From contig CAWKNX010000018.1 of assembly GCA_963851085.1 (NCBI GenBank), positions 372,001 to 436,000 on the forward strand: 64,000 nucleotides of DNA, read 5' to 3'. The DNA comes from DATFVJ01 sp963851085 (GTDB lineage: Bacteria > Actinomycetota > Actinomycetes > Streptosporangiales > Streptosporangiaceae). Each line of letters begins with the position of its first letter. Position 1 is the first letter of the stretch. The translations under genes and the position numbers were made by a program. Positions 34,248 through 44,004 of this stretch are shown here, in pieces. A model generated the notes under the pieces. The model was not told the origin of the DNA. It saw nothing but the letters and a program-made list of their open reading frames with translations, and did not search any database.

Positions 34248-34373
34248 CACAGGGACAGTCGATCTTCCCCGTTCCGGCGCCATGCCCGGCCACTGCGCGG
34301 CACGCTCTAAGCTTGAGGTAACCCCCGTGCCGCAAGGGACCGGGGATTTTCTGGCTGCCTGCTAACGGAAATC

Positions 34374-37300
34374 ATGAGCCTTGCTGGACTTCTCGGCGTC
34401 ATCGCCGACGACCCCGAGCTTCGCCGCGCCCTCGAATACGCGCGCGGCGCGGGCCGGGATTTTGAGCATGCCCACGAGGAGGGCGCTGACGTCGTCGCAC
34501 CGGCACCGCTGCGGCCGTTCATCACTGCCGCGCTCGCGCTTCCCAGCAGCCTGGACGGCTCGCCTGACCTGGACGGTTCGCGTGACAGCCTGGACGGTTC
34601 GCCTGACAGCCTCGACCGCTCGCCGGCCGGCCGCGGCGGCGCGGGCGCACCCGCCGCCGCGACGCGTTTCGTCCTCGCTGTCACCGCCACCGGCCGTGAG
34701 GCCGAGGACCTGACGGCCGCACTGAGCTCGTTGCTTCGACGACACGCGGTGGCGTGCTTCCCCGCATGGGAGACGCTCCCGCACGAACGGCTCTCGCCAC
34801 GTTCTGACACTGTCGGCCAGCGGCTTGCCGTGCTCCGCAGGCTGGCGCACCCGGATCCCGCACCGGCCGAGGGCGTAAGAAACGGGGGCGTGGAACCGGA
34901 AGACACCGGCCCGGCCGCCGGGCCGCTCCAGGTCGTCGTCGCGCCGGTTCGCAGCCTCCTCCAGCCCATCGTGGCCGGACTCGGCGACATCGAGCCGATC
35001 AGGCTTCGGCCAGGAGACGAGGCCGACCTCGAAGAGGTGCTCACCAGGCTCGTCGAGGCCGGTTACACGCGCGCCGACCTGGTCGAGAACCGCGGCGATA
35101 TCGCCGTACGCGGGGGCATACTCGACGTCTTCCCGCCCATTGAGGAACATCCGCTGCGGATCGAGTTCTTCGGCGACACCGTCGAAGAGATCCGGTACTT
35201 CAGGGTCGCCGACCAGCGCAGCCTGGAGGCGGCTTCCGGAGGGCTCTGGGCGCCGCCCTGCCGCGAACTGCTGCTCACCCCGGCGGTCCGTGATGCCGCC
35301 AAACGGCTGGCGGAGGAGCATCCCGGCCTCGCTGATGTACTCGGCAGGCTGGCGGAAGGCGTCGGCCGTGGAGGGCATGGAGGCATTCGCGCCCGGCCCT
35401 CGCCGAGCGGATGGAACTGCTGCTCGACCATGGTTCCCGCGGGCGGCCGGATACTCGCCTGCGATCCGGAACGCATCCGTACCCGTGCCACCGAGCTTGT
35501 CCGGACCAGCCAGGAATTCCTGGATGCGTCCTGGGTGAACGCGGCCGCGGGCGGGCATGCGCCCATCGATCTCGGCGGCGCGGCATTCCGGCCCATCGGG
35601 GAGATCCGCGCCGCTGCCGACGCGCTCGGCCTTGCCTGGTGGACGCTGACCCCCTTCGGCACCGACCGGCCGGGCGGCACTGCAACCGCCACCGCCAGCG
35701 GCGCCGCGGTGCAGCCCGCCGGTATCGCGGGGGGTTCCGGGCTATCGGGGTCTGGGGTGTCCCCAGATGGCCCCGTGTCCGCCCGGGCTGGCGGTGCCAC
35801 CGAACCTGCCGGCGATACCGCGCGTGAGCCGCTGCGGATCAATGCGAGACCGGCCGAGGCCTATCGCGGCGACACCGACCGTGCGCTCGCTGACGTGCGG
35901 GGCTGGCTCAATGACGGCTGGCGGGTCGTGCTCGTCACGGAGGGCCACGGTCCTGCGCAGCGGCTCGCGGAACTGCTCCGCGACGGAGGTCTCGGTGCCA
36001 GGCTCGCGGACCTGGCCGATCCGGGCGGGGCCGCCGGAGCGGGGCGTCCCGTACGTCGTGACCGGGCTCTTCGAGCATGGTTTCGTCTGGCCGGACGTGC
36101 GGACCGCGTTGCTTACCGAGAGCGACCTCGCGGGCCAGCGGTCGAGCACGAAGGACATGCGGCGGCTTCCGGCCAGGCGCCGGGGCGGGATCGATCCGCT
36201 GCGGCTGCGCCCGGGCGACTACGTCGTGCACGAGCAGCACGGCGTCGGCCGCTATGTCGAGATGACGAGCCGCACGATACACGGTGCCACCCGCGAGTAC
36301 CTGGTCATCGAGTACGCGCCAGGCAAACGCGGCCAGCCGCCCGACCGGCTCTATGTGCCCACCGACCAGCTTGACGAGGTCACCAGGTATGTCGGCGGTG
36401 AGGCGCCCACGCTGCACAGGCTGGGCGGCGCCGACTGGGCGAAGACGAAGGGGCGGGCGCGCAAGGCGGTCCGCCAGATCGCCGGTGAGCTGATCCGGCT
36501 GTACTCGGCCCGCACCGCCTCCCCGGGGCATGCGTTCGGCCCAGACAGCCCGTGGCAGCGTGAACTCGAGGACGCCTTCCCCTATGTGGAGACGCCCGAC
36601 CAGCTCGCGGCCATCGACGAGGTAAAGCGCGACATGGAGCGGCAGGTCCCGATGGACCGGCTGATCAGCGGCGACGTCGGTTACGGCAAGACCGAGATCG
36701 CGGTGCGCGCGGCCTTCAAGGCGGTGCAGGACGGCATGCAGGTGGCGGTGCTCGTCCCCACCACCCTGCTCGTCCAGCAGCACCTTTCCACGTTCACAGA
36801 ACGCTACGCGCCGTTCCCCGTCGTGGTACGGCCCCTCTCGCGCTTCCAGAGCGACGCCGAGACCGCGAGCACACTGCGGGGGCTCGCCGACGGGTCCGTG
36901 GACGTGGTGATCGGGACGCACCGGCTGCTGTCACCCGACACCAGGTTCAAGCGGCTTGGGCTGGTGGTGATCGACGAGGAGCAGCGTTTCGGCGTCGAGC
37001 ACAAGGAGTACCTGAAGCGGCTGCGGACCGAGGTGGACGTGCTCGCCATGTCCGCGACGCCGATCCCCCGCACGCTGGAGATGGGCGTGGCGGGGATTCG
37101 TGAGATGTCCACCATCCTCACCCCGCCCGAGGAGCGGCACCCGGTGCTCACGTTCGTCGGCTGCTACGACGAGAAGCAGATCGGGGCGGCCATCCACCGC
37201 GAGCTGATGCGCGACGGCCAGGTGTTCTTCGTGCATAACCGCGTCGCGAGCATCGACAAGGTGGCGGCCAGGGTCGCGGCGCTCGTGCCGGAGGCGAGGG

Positions 37301-38237
37301 TGGCGTCCGCGCACGGTCAGCTGAACGAGCGTGCCCTAGAGCAGATCATGGTCGACTTCTGGGAGAAGAACTACGACGTGCTCGTGGCCACCACGATCGT
37401 GGAATCCGGGCTGGACATCCCGAACGCCAACACGCTCATCGTGGACCGTGCCGACGTGTACGGGCTCTCGCAGCTGCACCAGCTGAGTGGCCGGGTCGGG
37501 CGCGGGCGCGAGCGCGCTTACGCCTACTTCCTCTACCCACCGGAGAAGCCGCTCACCGAGACGGCACACGAGCGCCTCGCGACGATCGCGCAGCACACCG
37601 AGATGGGCGCGGGCATGTACGTGGCGATGAAGGACCTGGAGATCCGCGGGGCAGGAAACCTGCTCGGCGGCGAGCAGTCCGGGCACATCGCCGGGGTCGG
37701 CTTCGACCTGTACGTGCGGATGATCGGCGAAGCGGTCCACGAGCTGAAGGGTGACGGCCCGGCGGAGCGGCCGGAGGTCCGGGTGGAGCTGCCGGTCAAC
37801 GCGCACATACCGCACGACTACATCGGCGGCGAGCGGCTGCGGCTCGAGGCCTACACGCGGATCGCCGCGATCGACTCCGACGATCGGGATCGTGGCGGTG
37901 CGGGAGGAGCTGACCGACCGGTACGGCATGCCTCCCGAGCCGGTGGAGAACCTGCTCGAAGTCGCGCGGCTACGCTCGCGGGCCCGCCGCGTCGGGCTCA
38001 CCGACATCGCGGCTTCAGGGCAGCTACCTGCGGTTCGCCCCGGTGTAGCTGCCCGAGTCACGCCAGGTCCGCGCCCAGCGGCTGTACCCGAAGACCGTGC
38101 TCAAACCACAGGTGCGTACCATGCTCGTACCGGTGCCGAGGACCGCGGTCGTGGGCGGCAGGCCGCTGCGTGACGCGGAGCTGCTCGCCTGGTGCGGCGA
38201 ACTCGTCAGGGCGGTATTCGACGGTATTCAACACTGA
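34374..38237 (+). CDS. mfd: Transcription-repair coupling factor Mfd, read through six single-base insertions and one stop
   Basis: Mfd removes stalled RNA polymerase and recruits UvrA. Corrected length is about 1,280 aa. The UvrB-like N-terminus is followed by an unusual Asp/Ser repeat (LDGSPDSLDRS units). Then come the RNAP-interaction domain (PGDYVVHEQHGVGRYVEM) and helicase motifs (SGDVGYGKTEIAVRAAFKA, VVIDEEQRFGVEHKE, LAMSATPIPRTLEM, VATTIVESGLDIPNANTLIV, LHQLSGRVGRGRERAYAYF). Next is the TRCF C-terminal domain (VREELTDRYGMPPEPVENLL; QRLYPKTVLKPQ). Deleting one base at about 35364, 35393, 35433, 36028, 37887 and 38011 restores family sequence each time, for example EGVAVEGMEAFAPALAER. 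An in-frame TAG remains at 38046. Because mfd is a core gene, consensus errors are likelier than decay. Confidence 0.9.
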
Positions 38238-38304
38238 TAGTGCCGGATGGACCTGATGGTGCGGCGTACCCGCCGCGCCATTGCGCGCGAGGAAGGACAT
38301 CGCC

Positions 38305-38987
38305 GTGTTCCGCACTGCGATCAGGGGTGCCGGGGCGGTCGCCGCGCTGGCCGCGCTCGTCTCGCTCACGGGATGCGGCCCGATCCTGATGGGCGCCGCG
38401 GCGATCTTCGGCACGGAGCGGGTCTCGACCTCCACTCTGTCGAACGACGTCGCGGCGCTGGACGACGTGTACAAGGCGAACCCGTCACTGCAGCAGCGAG
38501 GTGCAGTACACGCCGGCCGAGATGCCCCGGCTCGTGCTCATGTGGCTGGTGCGGTTCCGCGTCCTCGACGCCATCGCGGCGCGCAACGGCGTGCAGGTGA
38601 CGCCGGCCGAGGCGCAGCAGGGGGTCGTCCAGGCTGCCTCGCAGATCGAACAGCAGACCGGGTCGGCCATCACCCCGTCGCAGTTCGCCGTGTTCAATGC
38701 CCTGCCTCCGAACCTCACCGACCCGTACGGGCGTTACGAGGCGACCATCGAGAAGCTGGCCGTCGCGTTACACCGGTGCGAAAAGCGCGTCCTCGTTGAC
38801 GACGGCTCAGCAGCAGCAGTTCGCGGCCCGGATCGGCGCGGAGGTGGCGGCGACCACCAAGCACCTCGGCATCAAGATCAATCCGCAGTACGGGCAGCTC
38901 GACGCGGCGCAGCTCGTCGATCAATGCGCCGCACAACTCGCTGCCCGGCCTGCCGCCCTCGGCGCGCCTCAGCAGTCCGCGGCCTGA
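38305..38987 (+). CDS. SurA-like N-terminal domain lipoprotein, with two apparent frameshifts
   Basis: The GTG at 38305 has GAGGAAGGA upstream. The product begins VFRTAIRGAGAVAALAALVS and continues LTGCGP, a lipobox with Cys, so it is a secreted lipoprotein. The SurA-type chaperone N-terminal domain follows: VSTSTLSNDVAALDDVYKAN, then in a second frame EVQYTPAEMPRLVLMWLVRF and NGVQVTPAEAQQGV, then in a third frame LTTAQQQQFAARIGAEV and GIKINPQYGQLDAAQLVD. The frames change near 38498 and 38770, each explained by one extra base. A lipoprotein of this type between mfd and mazG is the expected neighbour in actinobacteria. It is probably intact in the organism. Confidence 0.8.
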
Positions 38988-39077
38988 CCAGCGTGGCGCA
39001 GATCAATGGCGGCACCCCGGCAACCGGGCGGCTGACCCGCGGATAGCCGACTGATCGTCCTGCGCACGACGCCCCGG

Positions 39078-40121
39078 ATGGCGCCAGGTCTGCTCAGCCT
39101 GCCCGCATGGGAGGCGCTTCGCGCGGCCCGCAAGGTTCTCGCCGGATCGCCCGATCATCCGCAGCTCGCCGCGCTTGATCAGGCGGGCGATAGCGTGGGA
39201 GCTCGCCCCCGAGGAACCCGCTGCCGCCAGGGCCGGCCGGCTGATAGCGCTGGCCGGCGCCGGTGCGCGTGCCGGTGGCCGCGCGGGTGCGGGTGGCGGT
39301 CTCGGTCCCGTCGAGGAGCCAGCCCCTGGTGCCGCCGCCGCTCCGGTCGTGTGGCTCGCCGCGCACACGGGCGAGGATGAACTCCTGACCGCGATCGCGG
39401 ACGCCGGTGTCGAAGCCGAGGTGCTGTGCGGCTCGCACGACCTGCCTGGCGGCCAGCTGCTCGACCTGGTCGCGACCATGGACACGCTTCGCACCGGCTG
39501 CCCATGGGACGCCAAGCAGACTCATCGCTCGCTCGCGCCGCACCTGATCGAGGAGTCCTACGAGGCGCTTGAGGCACTCGAGAGCCGGCGACGCGCAGGC
39601 GCTGCGGGACGAACTCGGCGACGTGCTGCTCCAGGTGGTATTTCACGCCCGCATGGCCGCCGAGCGCACCGGCGGCACCGGGATTCACGATCGACGACGT
39701 GGCTGATGCCATCGTGGCCAAGCTTGTGCGCAGGCACCCGCACGTGTTCGGGGACGTACTGGTCTCCGGTGCCGATGAGGTGAGGGCCAACTGGGCGGCG
39801 ATCAAGGCTGCGGAGCGGGAACAGAAGGACGGCGGACCAGGTTCTGTGCTCGACGGGGTACCGTTCGGCCAGCCGGCCTTGTCACTGGCGGCCCAACTGC
39901 AGGGCCGGGCCGCCGGCGCGGGTGCGCCGCCGCGGCTCGCCGATCTGACCGTGAATGCTGCCACGGGTGCTGGACCTGGGGACGATCTTGGCGTCCGGCT
40001 ATTCGCGCTGGTGGCGTCGGCTCGCGCCGCCGGCCTGGACCCGGAGCTTGAGCTGCGCGCCGCGGCGCGCAGCTTCCGTGACCGGGTCCACGCGTGGGAG
40101 CAGGCAGACGGCGGCCGTTGA
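39078..40121 (+). CDS. mazG: Nucleoside triphosphate pyrophosphohydrolase MazG, with three apparent +1 insertions
   Basis: MazG hydrolyses non-canonical or excess NTPs. The reading frame changes three times and returns to phase. PGLLSLPAWEALRAARKVLA opens the methylase-like N-terminal part. AIAWELAPEEPAAARAGRL follows after removing one G near 39186. The MazG domain is TLRTGCPWDAKQTHRSLAPH and LIEESYEALEALESG. After removing one C near 39585 it continues DELGDVLLQVVFHARMAAE, and after removing one A near 39683 TIDDVADAIVAKLVRRHPHV. The end is AARSFRDRVHAWEQADGGR. The start is unclear: no ATG/GTG lies between the last in-frame stop (39033) and ATG 39078, although homologues begin earlier. Confidence 0.85.
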
Positions 40122-40171
40122 CGCCGTGCCCGCCACGACGCCGGGCCCGCCACAGCTTCCTGCCGCCCCCG

Positions 40172-40379
40172 CGCCGTGCCCGTGCTCGTCCCGTGCCCGT
40201 GCCGCCCCCGCGCCGTGCCCGTGCGGTGCCCGTGCGCGTGCCCGTGCCGTGCCCGTGCGGTGCCCGTGCGGTGCCCGTGCCGTGCCGTGCCCGTGCCGTG
40301 CCCGTGCCGTGCCCGTGCCGTGCCCGTGCGGTGCCCGTGCGGTGCCCGTGCCGTGCCCGTGCCGTGCCCGTGCGGTGCC
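40172..40379. repeat. GTGCCC-type hexamer microsatellite between mazG and eno
   Basis: About 200 bp of near-continuous GTGCCC/GTGCCG/GTGCGG hexamers. It spans most of the mazG-eno gap and opens frames on several strands (for example His-Gly-Thr-Ala-rich on the minus strand) that are artefacts of the repeat. Its purine/pyrimidine alternation (GTGC, CGTG) could favour non-B DNA. Confidence 0.92.
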
Positions 40380-40550
40380 AGCCCGGCAGACGCCACCGCC
40401 CGCCGAGACGCGGAACCGCGCTGGCGCCTGCGCTCCCGGGGTGCGCAGCCGCCCGGCGTGGCCGCTGCGGCCATCGCCGGGAGTCCACTAGGCTCCAATG
40501 CGGATATGTTGGCCTTCCCAGCGACCGCTACCGACCGCCAAAGGAGCGTC

Positions 40551-41834
40551 ATGGCGTGCATCGATGCCATCCATGCCAGGCAGATTCTCGATTCGAGGGG
40601 CAACCCCACCGTCGAGGTCGAGGTCCTGCTCGATGACGGCTCGCTGGGCCGCGCCGGGGTGCCGAGTGGCGCGTCCACGGGAACGGCCGAGGCGGCTGAG
40701 CTGCGCGACGGCGGGAGCGAATACGGTGGCAAGAGCGTTCAACGCGCCGTCACGAACGTGATCGACACGATCCAGCCCGAGCTGATTGGCAACGACGCAG
40801 ACGATCAGCGGATCATCGATCAAATAATGATCGACATGGACGGCACCCCCAACAAGTCGCGGCTCGGTGCCAACGCGATCGTCGGCGTGAGCCTGGCCGT
40901 CGCCAGGGCCGCCGCGGACGCCGCCGACCTGCCGCTGTTCCGTTACCTCGGCGGGCCGAGCGCGCATCTGCTGCCCAACCCCATGTTCAACGTCCTCAAC
41001 GGCGGCGCACACGCCGACACGAACGTCGACATACAGGAGTTCATGATCGTGCCGATCGGCGCGCCGACGTTCGCGGAGGCGCTCCGCTGGGGCGCCGAGA
41101 CGTACCACACGCTGAAGTCGGTGCTCAAGCAGCACGGCCTGAACACGGGCGTCGGGGACGAGGGCGGCTTCGCACCGGATCTTGAGCACAACAGGGCCGC
41201 GCTGGACCTGATCACCGAGGCCATCGCCAAGGCGGGATTCACCCCGGGCCAGGACATCGCGCTCGCGCTCGACTCGGCTGCCACCGGGTTTTACTCCGAC
41301 GGCGCGTACGTCTTCGAAGGGCAGCCGCGCAGCGCGCAGGAGATGACGCAGATCTACACCGGGTGGCTGGACGCTTACCCGATCGTCTCGCTGGAGGACC
41401 CCCTCGCCGAAGACGACTGGCCTGGCTGGCGGGAACTTACGGCGGCGATCGGCAACCGGGTGCAGGTGGTGGGCGACGATATCTTCGTAACTAATCCTGA
41501 ACTGCTGCGCAGGGGTGTCGAGGAGAAGGTGGCGAACGCGCTCCTGGTCAAGGTCAACCAGATCGGCACTCTCACGGAGACGCTCGACGCGGTGGAATTC
41601 GCGCACCGCAGCGGCTACCGGTGCAAGATGAGTCACCGGTCCGGTGAGACCGAGGACACCACGATCGCGGACCTCGCCGTGGCCATCGGCTGCGGCCAGC
41701 TCAAGACCGGCGCGCCGGCCAGGTCGGAACGCGTCGCCAAATACAACCAGTTGCTGCGTATCGAGGAAATGCTCGACGATGCGGCTGCCTACGCGGGCGC
41801 GGGCGCCTTCCCGCGGTTCGCACGGGTGGACTGA
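40551..41834 (+). CDS. eno: Enolase
   Basis: Glycolytic enzyme interconverting 2-phosphoglycerate and phosphoenolpyruvate, 427 aa, normal length. The start ATG 40551 has AAGGAG with 4-base spacing. Motifs: ARQILDSRGNPTVEVEVLL, LGANAIVGVSLAVARA, MFNVLNGGAHADTNVDIQEF, GVGDEGGFAPDL (catalytic Glu), the metal ligands within ALDSAATGFY and SLEDPLAEDDW, VGDDIFVTN, LVKVNQIGTLTETLDA (catalytic Lys), and KMSHRSGETEDTTIADLAVA. The loop GASTGTAEAAELRDG differs slightly from the common GASTGAFEAVELRDG. The ORF is intact, in contrast to the error-rich genes just upstream. Confidence 0.98.
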   Translation: MACIDAIHARQILDSRGNPTVEVEVLLDDGSLGRAGVPSGASTGTAEAAELRDGGSEYGGKSVQRAVTNVIDTIQPELIGNDADDQRIIDQIMIDMDGTPNKSRLGANAIVGVSLAVARAAADAADLPLFRYLGGPSAHLLPNPMFNVLNGGAHADTNVDIQEFMIVPIGAPTFAEALRWGAETYHTLKSVLKQHGLNTGVGDEGGFAPDLEHNRAALDLITEAIAKAGFTPGQDIALALDSAATGFYSDGAYVFEGQPRSAQEMTQIYTGWLDAYPIVSLEDPLAEDDWPGWRELTAAIGNRVQVVGDDIFVTNPELLRRGVEEKVANALLVKVNQIGTLTETLDAVEFAHRSGYRCKMSHRSGETEDTTIADLAVAIGCGQLKTGAPARSERVAKYNQLLRIEEMLDDAAAYAGAGAFPRFARVD

Positions 41835-41859
41835 GCAGGGATCCCGCGGTGGTCGGCTG

Positions 41860-42336
41860 ATGGGGAGGGAGCAGGGCGGCGGAGCGGTTCCGCCGGGCGG
41901 CAGCGTCCCGCCCGGCGATGACAGCGATGGCGCCGCCGCAGCTCATCCGGCCGGGCGCGTGCGGCCGCGGCTGACCAGCCGGGCCGCGGTACTCGCGGTC
42001 GTGATGTGCGCGATCGCGCTGAGCCTCGCCTATCCGGTGCGGGAATACATCGCGCAGCACCGTCAGATCGACCAGCTCGAAGCACAGCACAAGATGGCGG
42101 AGGCGCAGGTACGCAGGCTTGAAGCCGATCAGCAGCGCCTGAGCGACCCGGCATACATCGAGGATCAGGCGCGGGCCAGGCTGAACATGTGCATGCCGGC
42201 CGAGACCTGCTACGTGATCATCAATGGCCGCACGGGCAGCGGGCTGCCCCAGCCGCCGCGGGCGAAGCGGGCCGGTGCCTGGTATGTGACCCTGTGGAAA
42301 TCCGTCCAGCAGGCGGACCACGAGGCGCCGCGGTGA
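41860..42336 (+). CDS. DivIC/FtsB-type septum formation protein
   Basis: A 158-aa bitopic division protein. The N-terminal cytoplasmic part of about 45 residues is Pro/Gly-rich. One transmembrane helix (AAVLAVVMCAIALSLAYPVR) follows, then a coiled coil (IDQLEAQHKMAEAQVRRLEA), and the conserved tail LSDPAYIEDQARARLNMCMP. This matches the septum formation initiator family that sits after eno in actinobacteria. The ATG at 41860 has only a weak SD. Its end overlaps DUF501 as GTGA. Confidence 0.92.
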   Translation: MGREQGGGAVPPGGSVPPGDDSDGAAAAHPAGRVRPRLTSRAAVLAVVMCAIALSLAYPVREYIAQHRQIDQLEAQHKMAEAQVRRLEADQQRLSDPAYIEDQARARLNMCMPAETCYVIINGRTGSGLPQPPRAKRAGAWYVTLWKSVQQADHEAPR

Positions 42337-42977
42337 CAATCGCGGCGGAGGATACCGCGGTGATCGCCGCGCAGCTTGGCCGCAGGCCCCGGGGCGTGCG
42401 TGCGATCGCCCACCGGTGCCCCTGCGGCCTGCCGTGCGTGATCGAGACCGCGCCGCGCCTGGACGATGGCGCGCCATTCCCCACGCTCTACTACCTCACC
42501 TGCCCGAAGGCGGTCGCCGCGATCGGCACGCTCGAAGCCAGTGGTGAGATGAGGCGGATGACGGACCGGCTGGCGTCGGATTCCTGTCTTCGTCAGGAGT
42601 ATCAGGCCGCACACCGTGACTACCTCGAAAGGCGCGACGCCGCCGCCCGCGCCGCCGGGCTGGAACCTCTCCCGCCAGGCACACAGAGCGCTGGCGGCAT
42701 GCCTGGCCGGGTCAAGTGCTTGCATGCGCTGGCCGCGCACGAGCTCGCCGCGGCAGGGATGAACCCGTTTGGGCGGGAGGCGCTAGCCGCTGTCGGCGAT
42801 TGGTGGCTTGCCGGGCCGTGCGTGGCCGCCCAGGATGAGACTGGCGCGGACGGCACGGGCGCTGCGGACAAGGCCGGCCCGAACGGCGCGGGCGCTGCGG
42901 ACAAGGCCGGCCCGAAGGACCGCGGTGCGGCGGAGAAGGCCGGCCCGAACGGCACGGGCGCCGCGGCGGGGTCATGA
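42333..42977 (+). CDS. DUF501 family protein
   Basis: A 214-aa protein of the actinobacterial DUF501 family, function unknown. Conserved pieces are AAQLGRRPRGVRAIAHRCPC, GLPCVIETAPRLDDGAPFPT, LYYLTCPKAVAAIGTLEASG and MPGRVKCLHALAAHELAAAG, with paired Cys and His residues suggesting metal binding. The C-terminus adds a low-complexity tail of about 50 residues with repeated GAADKAGPNG-like units (30-bp and 45-bp periods). The GTG start overlaps the DivIC stop and its end overlaps ppx as ATGA, so the three are co-translated. Confidence 0.92.
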   Translation: MTIAAEDTAVIAAQLGRRPRGVRAIAHRCPCGLPCVIETAPRLDDGAPFPTLYYLTCPKAVAAIGTLEASGEMRRMTDRLASDSCLRQEYQAAHRDYLERRDAAARAAGLEPLPPGTQSAGGMPGRVKCLHALAAHELAAAGMNPFGREALAAVGDWWLAGPCVAAQDETGADGTGAADKAGPNGAGAADKAGPKDRGAAEKAGPNGTGAAAGS

Positions 42978-43993
42978 CACGGGTTGCGGCGCTCGACTGC
43001 GGCACGAACTCGCTGCGGCTGCTCGTCGCGGATGTCGAGCCCGCGCGTGGCGAACTGGCCGACGTGGTCAGGCAGCTGGAGATCGTCCGGCTCGGCGAGG
43101 GCGTCGACCGTACCGGACGGCTCGCAGCCGAGGCACTCGGCAGGACATTCGACACGCTGCGGCGGTATGCGGAGACGATAGCGGCCACCGGGGCCAGTTC
43201 CGTACGCATGGTGGCCACGAGCGCGACCCGCGACGCGGTCAACGCGGCAGAATTCACCAGCGGCGTGCACGCGATCCTCGGCATCGGGGCCGAGGTCATC
43301 AGTGGTGACGAGGAGGCGGCGCTGTCGTTCGCGGGCGCTACCGCAGAACTGGCGGCGGTGTCCCCCACAGACCCCACGACCCCAGCGGGGCCGTACCTCG
43401 TGGTGGACATCGGCGGTGGCTCTACCGAGTTCGTGCTCGGCGCGCAGGCCGGGTGGAACGGCCGTGCCGTGCCGGGTGCGCCGGGTGCCGCCGCCGGCCG
43501 GATCACAGCCTCGGTGTCTGTGGACATCGGCTGCGTCCGGATGACCGAACGTCATCTGCACAGCGATCCTCCCGGCCGCGGCGAGATCGTGGCCGCTCGA
43601 TCCGACATTGACGCGGCACTCGATGCCGTGGCGCGCAAGCTGCCCGGCGCGGGCGAGGCAACGCTGGTTGGGCTGGCCGGATCAGTCACCACGGTCGCGG
43701 GAATCGTGCTCGGCCTGCCTGCCTACGATTCGTCAGCCACCCACCACGCACGGATCACGGCTGGCCAGGTGCACGCGGTTGCCGGCCGATTGCTCACCCA
43801 AAGCCGCGCCGAGCGGGCCGCGATCGGTGTCATGCATCCGGGCCGGGTGGATGTGATCGGCGCCGGATCGCTGATTCTCGACCGCATCATGGCGCGGTTC
43901 GGCTTCCGCGACGTCCTGGTGAGCGAGCACGACATCCTGGACGGCATCGCGTGGTCGCTCGCCTCGGCGCGAGACGCCCCTGCGGGTGGCTGA
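42974..43993 (+). CDS. ppx: Ppx/GppA family exopolyphosphatase
   Basis: A 339-aa phosphatase of the ASKHA fold that degrades polyphosphate or pppGpp. VAALDCGTNSLRLLVADVE is phosphate loop 1, MVATSATRDAVN follows, VISGDEEAALSFAGA carries the catalytic Glu region, LVVDIGGGSTEFVLG is the second phosphate loop, and MHPGRVDVIGAGSLIL is near the end. The start overlaps the DUF501 stop. It belongs to the short actinobacterial type without the C-terminal HD domain. Confidence 0.93.
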   Translation: MTRVAALDCGTNSLRLLVADVEPARGELADVVRQLEIVRLGEGVDRTGRLAAEALGRTFDTLRRYAETIAATGASSVRMVATSATRDAVNAAEFTSGVHAILGIGAEVISGDEEAALSFAGATAELAAVSPTDPTTPAGPYLVVDIGGGSTEFVLGAQAGWNGRAVPGAPGAAAGRITASVSVDIGCVRMTERHLHSDPPGRGEIVAARSDIDAALDAVARKLPGAGEATLVGLAGSVTTVAGIVLGLPAYDSSATHHARITAGQVHAVAGRLLTQSRAERAAIGVMHPGRVDVIGAGSLILDRIMARFGFRDVLVSEHDILDGIAWSLASARDAPAGG

Positions 43994-44004
43994 GGGGAGG
44001 CGCC

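Noticed and set aside
34374..40121. Calling mfd, the lipoprotein and mazG pseudogenes
   Set aside because: All defects but one are single-base insertions whose removal restores conserved sequence. A consensus error is the simpler explanation, so they are listed as genes with the anomalies noted.
39179..40732. 517-aa minus-strand frame rich in His-Gly-Thr-Ala repeats
   Set aside because: The repetitive part is only the GTGCCC microsatellite read in one frame, and the rest is antisense to mazG and eno.
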